From: Methanoculleus sp.
Lineage (GTDB): Archaea; Halobacteriota; Methanomicrobia; Methanomicrobiales; Methanomicrobiaceae
Reading direction: 5' to 3'
Length of the DNA: 41,517 bases
Assembly (NCBI GenBank): GCA_011045995.1
Contig: DSBQ01000009.1
Span: 1-41,517 of the forward strand
Of this stretch, positions 40,647-41,517 are shown one piece after another. The translations under genes were made by a program, and so were the position numbers. How positions within the stretch are numbered: the first letter of the stretch is position 1; each line of letters starts with the position of its first letter. The notes under the pieces are model-generated. The model had not been told where the DNA came from. It saw nothing but the letters and a program-made list of their open reading frames with translations, and made no database searches.

Positions 40647-41465
40647 ATGAACACACCACATCCCCCTGTCCCCGACCCGACGTCCCCGCCGCTCCTCGAA
40701 TATAAGGGCATCACCGTGATGGTGGGCAGCAAGAAGGTCCTCGATTCCCTCTCGGTCACCATCCGGGAAGGTGACCATATAGCAATTCTCGGGCCCAACG
40801 GTGCCGGGAAGTCGTCATTTATTAAGACCATCACCCGTGAATACTACCCCGTCCTGCGGGGGGACGGCATGACCTTTCGCATCTGGGGAGAGGACGTGTG
40901 GCGGGTCGCCGACCTGCGCTCCCTCCTGGGCATCGTCTCCGGCGACCTCCAGTACCGCTTCGCCCGTGATATCACGGGCAGGGAGGCGGTCCTCTCGGGG
41001 TTCTTCGCAAGCATCGGGCTCTTCACCTGCACGGTTACGGCCGTAATGGAAGAGAAGGCGGACGATCTCCTCCGGTTCCTCGAGATCGAGCACCTGCGGG
41101 ACCGCCCGATGACGGAGATGTCCGCCGGGGAGGCCCGGCGGGTGCTCATCGGCCGGGCGCTGGTGCACGACCCGAAGGCGCTCATTCTCGACGAACCGAC
41201 GACGAGCCTCGACCTCCACGCCCTCCACACCTTCCGGTCGACGCTGCGAAAGATCGCCCTCGCCGGGACGGGTATCATCATGGTCACCCACAACCTCCAC
41301 GACATCATCCCTGAAATATCCCGCGTCATCCTGATGAAGGACGGCCGGTTCGTTGCCGACGGCCCGAAGGAGGACGTCCTCACCGATGAGCAGATCGGCG
41401 GGGTGTTCGAGGTGCCGGTGCATATCCGGGAAGAGGGCGGCTGGTACTACGCCACCGGATTCTGA
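40647..41465 (+). CDS. ABC ATPase of the ModF/COG1119 type
   Basis: The 272-residue ATPase has Walker A GPNGAGKSS (about 49-57), signature MSAGEARRVLIGRAL, Walker B LILDEPTTSLD and H-loop MVTHNLHD. The signature MSAGE and overall length match one-half ModF-like ATPases, cytoplasmic proteins whose role in molybdate handling is uncertain. No permease follows within the window. The ATG at 40647 is chosen over a GTG at 40638; neither has a ribosome site. Confidence 0.85.
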   Translation: MNTPHPPVPDPTSPPLLEYKGITVMVGSKKVLDSLSVTIREGDHIAILGPNGAGKSSFIKTITREYYPVLRGDGMTFRIWGEDVWRVADLRSLLGIVSGDLQYRFARDITGREAVLSGFFASIGLFTCTVTAVMEEKADDLLRFLEIEHLRDRPMTEMSAGEARRVLIGRALVHDPKALILDEPTTSLDLHALHTFRSTLRKIALAGTGIIMVTHNLHDIIPEISRVILMKDGRFVADGPKEDVLTDEQIGGVFEVPVHIREEGGWYYATGF

Positions 41466-41517
41466 GGCGGCGGCCGAGGGGATCGTGGGAATGTGGGATG
41501 CCGGAATGGGGGATAGA

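Overview
The window reads as a stretch of chromosome from a methanogenic archaeon, most likely of the order Methanomicrobiales (Methanoculleus/Methanofollis-like). The reasons are the ablA-ablB pair for N-epsilon-acetyl-beta-lysine synthesis, archaeal TATA boxes about 25 bases upstream of many starts (several genes look leaderless), GGAGG/GGTGA ribosome sites on others, response-regulator/PAS kinases of the methanogen type, and a GC-rich, GC3-rich coding style. The exact genus is inference. No rRNA, tRNA, CRISPR array, IS element or phage gene was seen.

Layout. 0.1-11 kb: a ferritin-like protein, ablA-ablB, a secreted membrane-anchored protein with a MacB/LolCDE-type ABC permease and ATPase, a probable ATC-hydrolase-family protein, a small RsbW-like ATPase-fold protein, and a TrkA-TrkH potassium uptake pair. 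Compatible solute synthesis and K+ uptake together point to osmoadaptation. 11-16 kb: a DUF1622 membrane protein, then a sulfur-flavoured minus-strand group: an SLC13/RCK_C anion transporter, an ETHE1-like metallo-beta-lactamase/rhodanese fusion and two YeeE/YedE half-transporters. 16-23 kb: an orphan CO dehydrogenase catalytic subunit (cooS) with its nickel-insertion ATPase (cooC), a padR-controlled drug-type ABC exporter, a two-domain fasciclin lipoprotein and malic enzyme. 23-33 kb: a response regulator-GAF-PAS-PAS-histidine kinase, a class III aminotransferase, a HEAT-repeat protein, a tetR-ubiA-GT2 group, and a second sensor kinase whose phospho-acceptor histidine is missing.

33.6-35.9 kb holds the most interesting system: a tight tusA-dsrE-iscS-iscU operon. 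Its IscS keeps the persulfide cysteine loop but lacks the PLP lysine (Asp), the PLP-binding Asp (Asn) and the substrate Arg, so it should not be a cysteine desulfurase. With two sulfur-carrier proteins upstream and an intact IscU downstream, it looks like an Fe-S assembly route fed by sulfane sulfur rather than cysteine. It has a structured promoter: three ATATTG-containing boxes, a TATA box, and a perfect 7-bp hairpin at the predicted transcription start.

36-41.5 kb: a leaderless flavodoxin, an RRM RNA-binding protein with an unusual repeated leader, an MJ1316-domain RNA protein, a small frameshifted gene, a radical SAM protein, a small Cys-rich protein, a methyltransferase remnant, a DUF4405 membrane protein, a racemase-family protein lacking one catalytic cysteine, and an ABC ATPase. 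Several genes below 60 codons were found by reading the sequence directly (28501-28671, 37579-37755, 38915-39088, 39201-39365). Inverted repeats sit at the predicted transcription or translation start of many regulated genes, and these are described individually.
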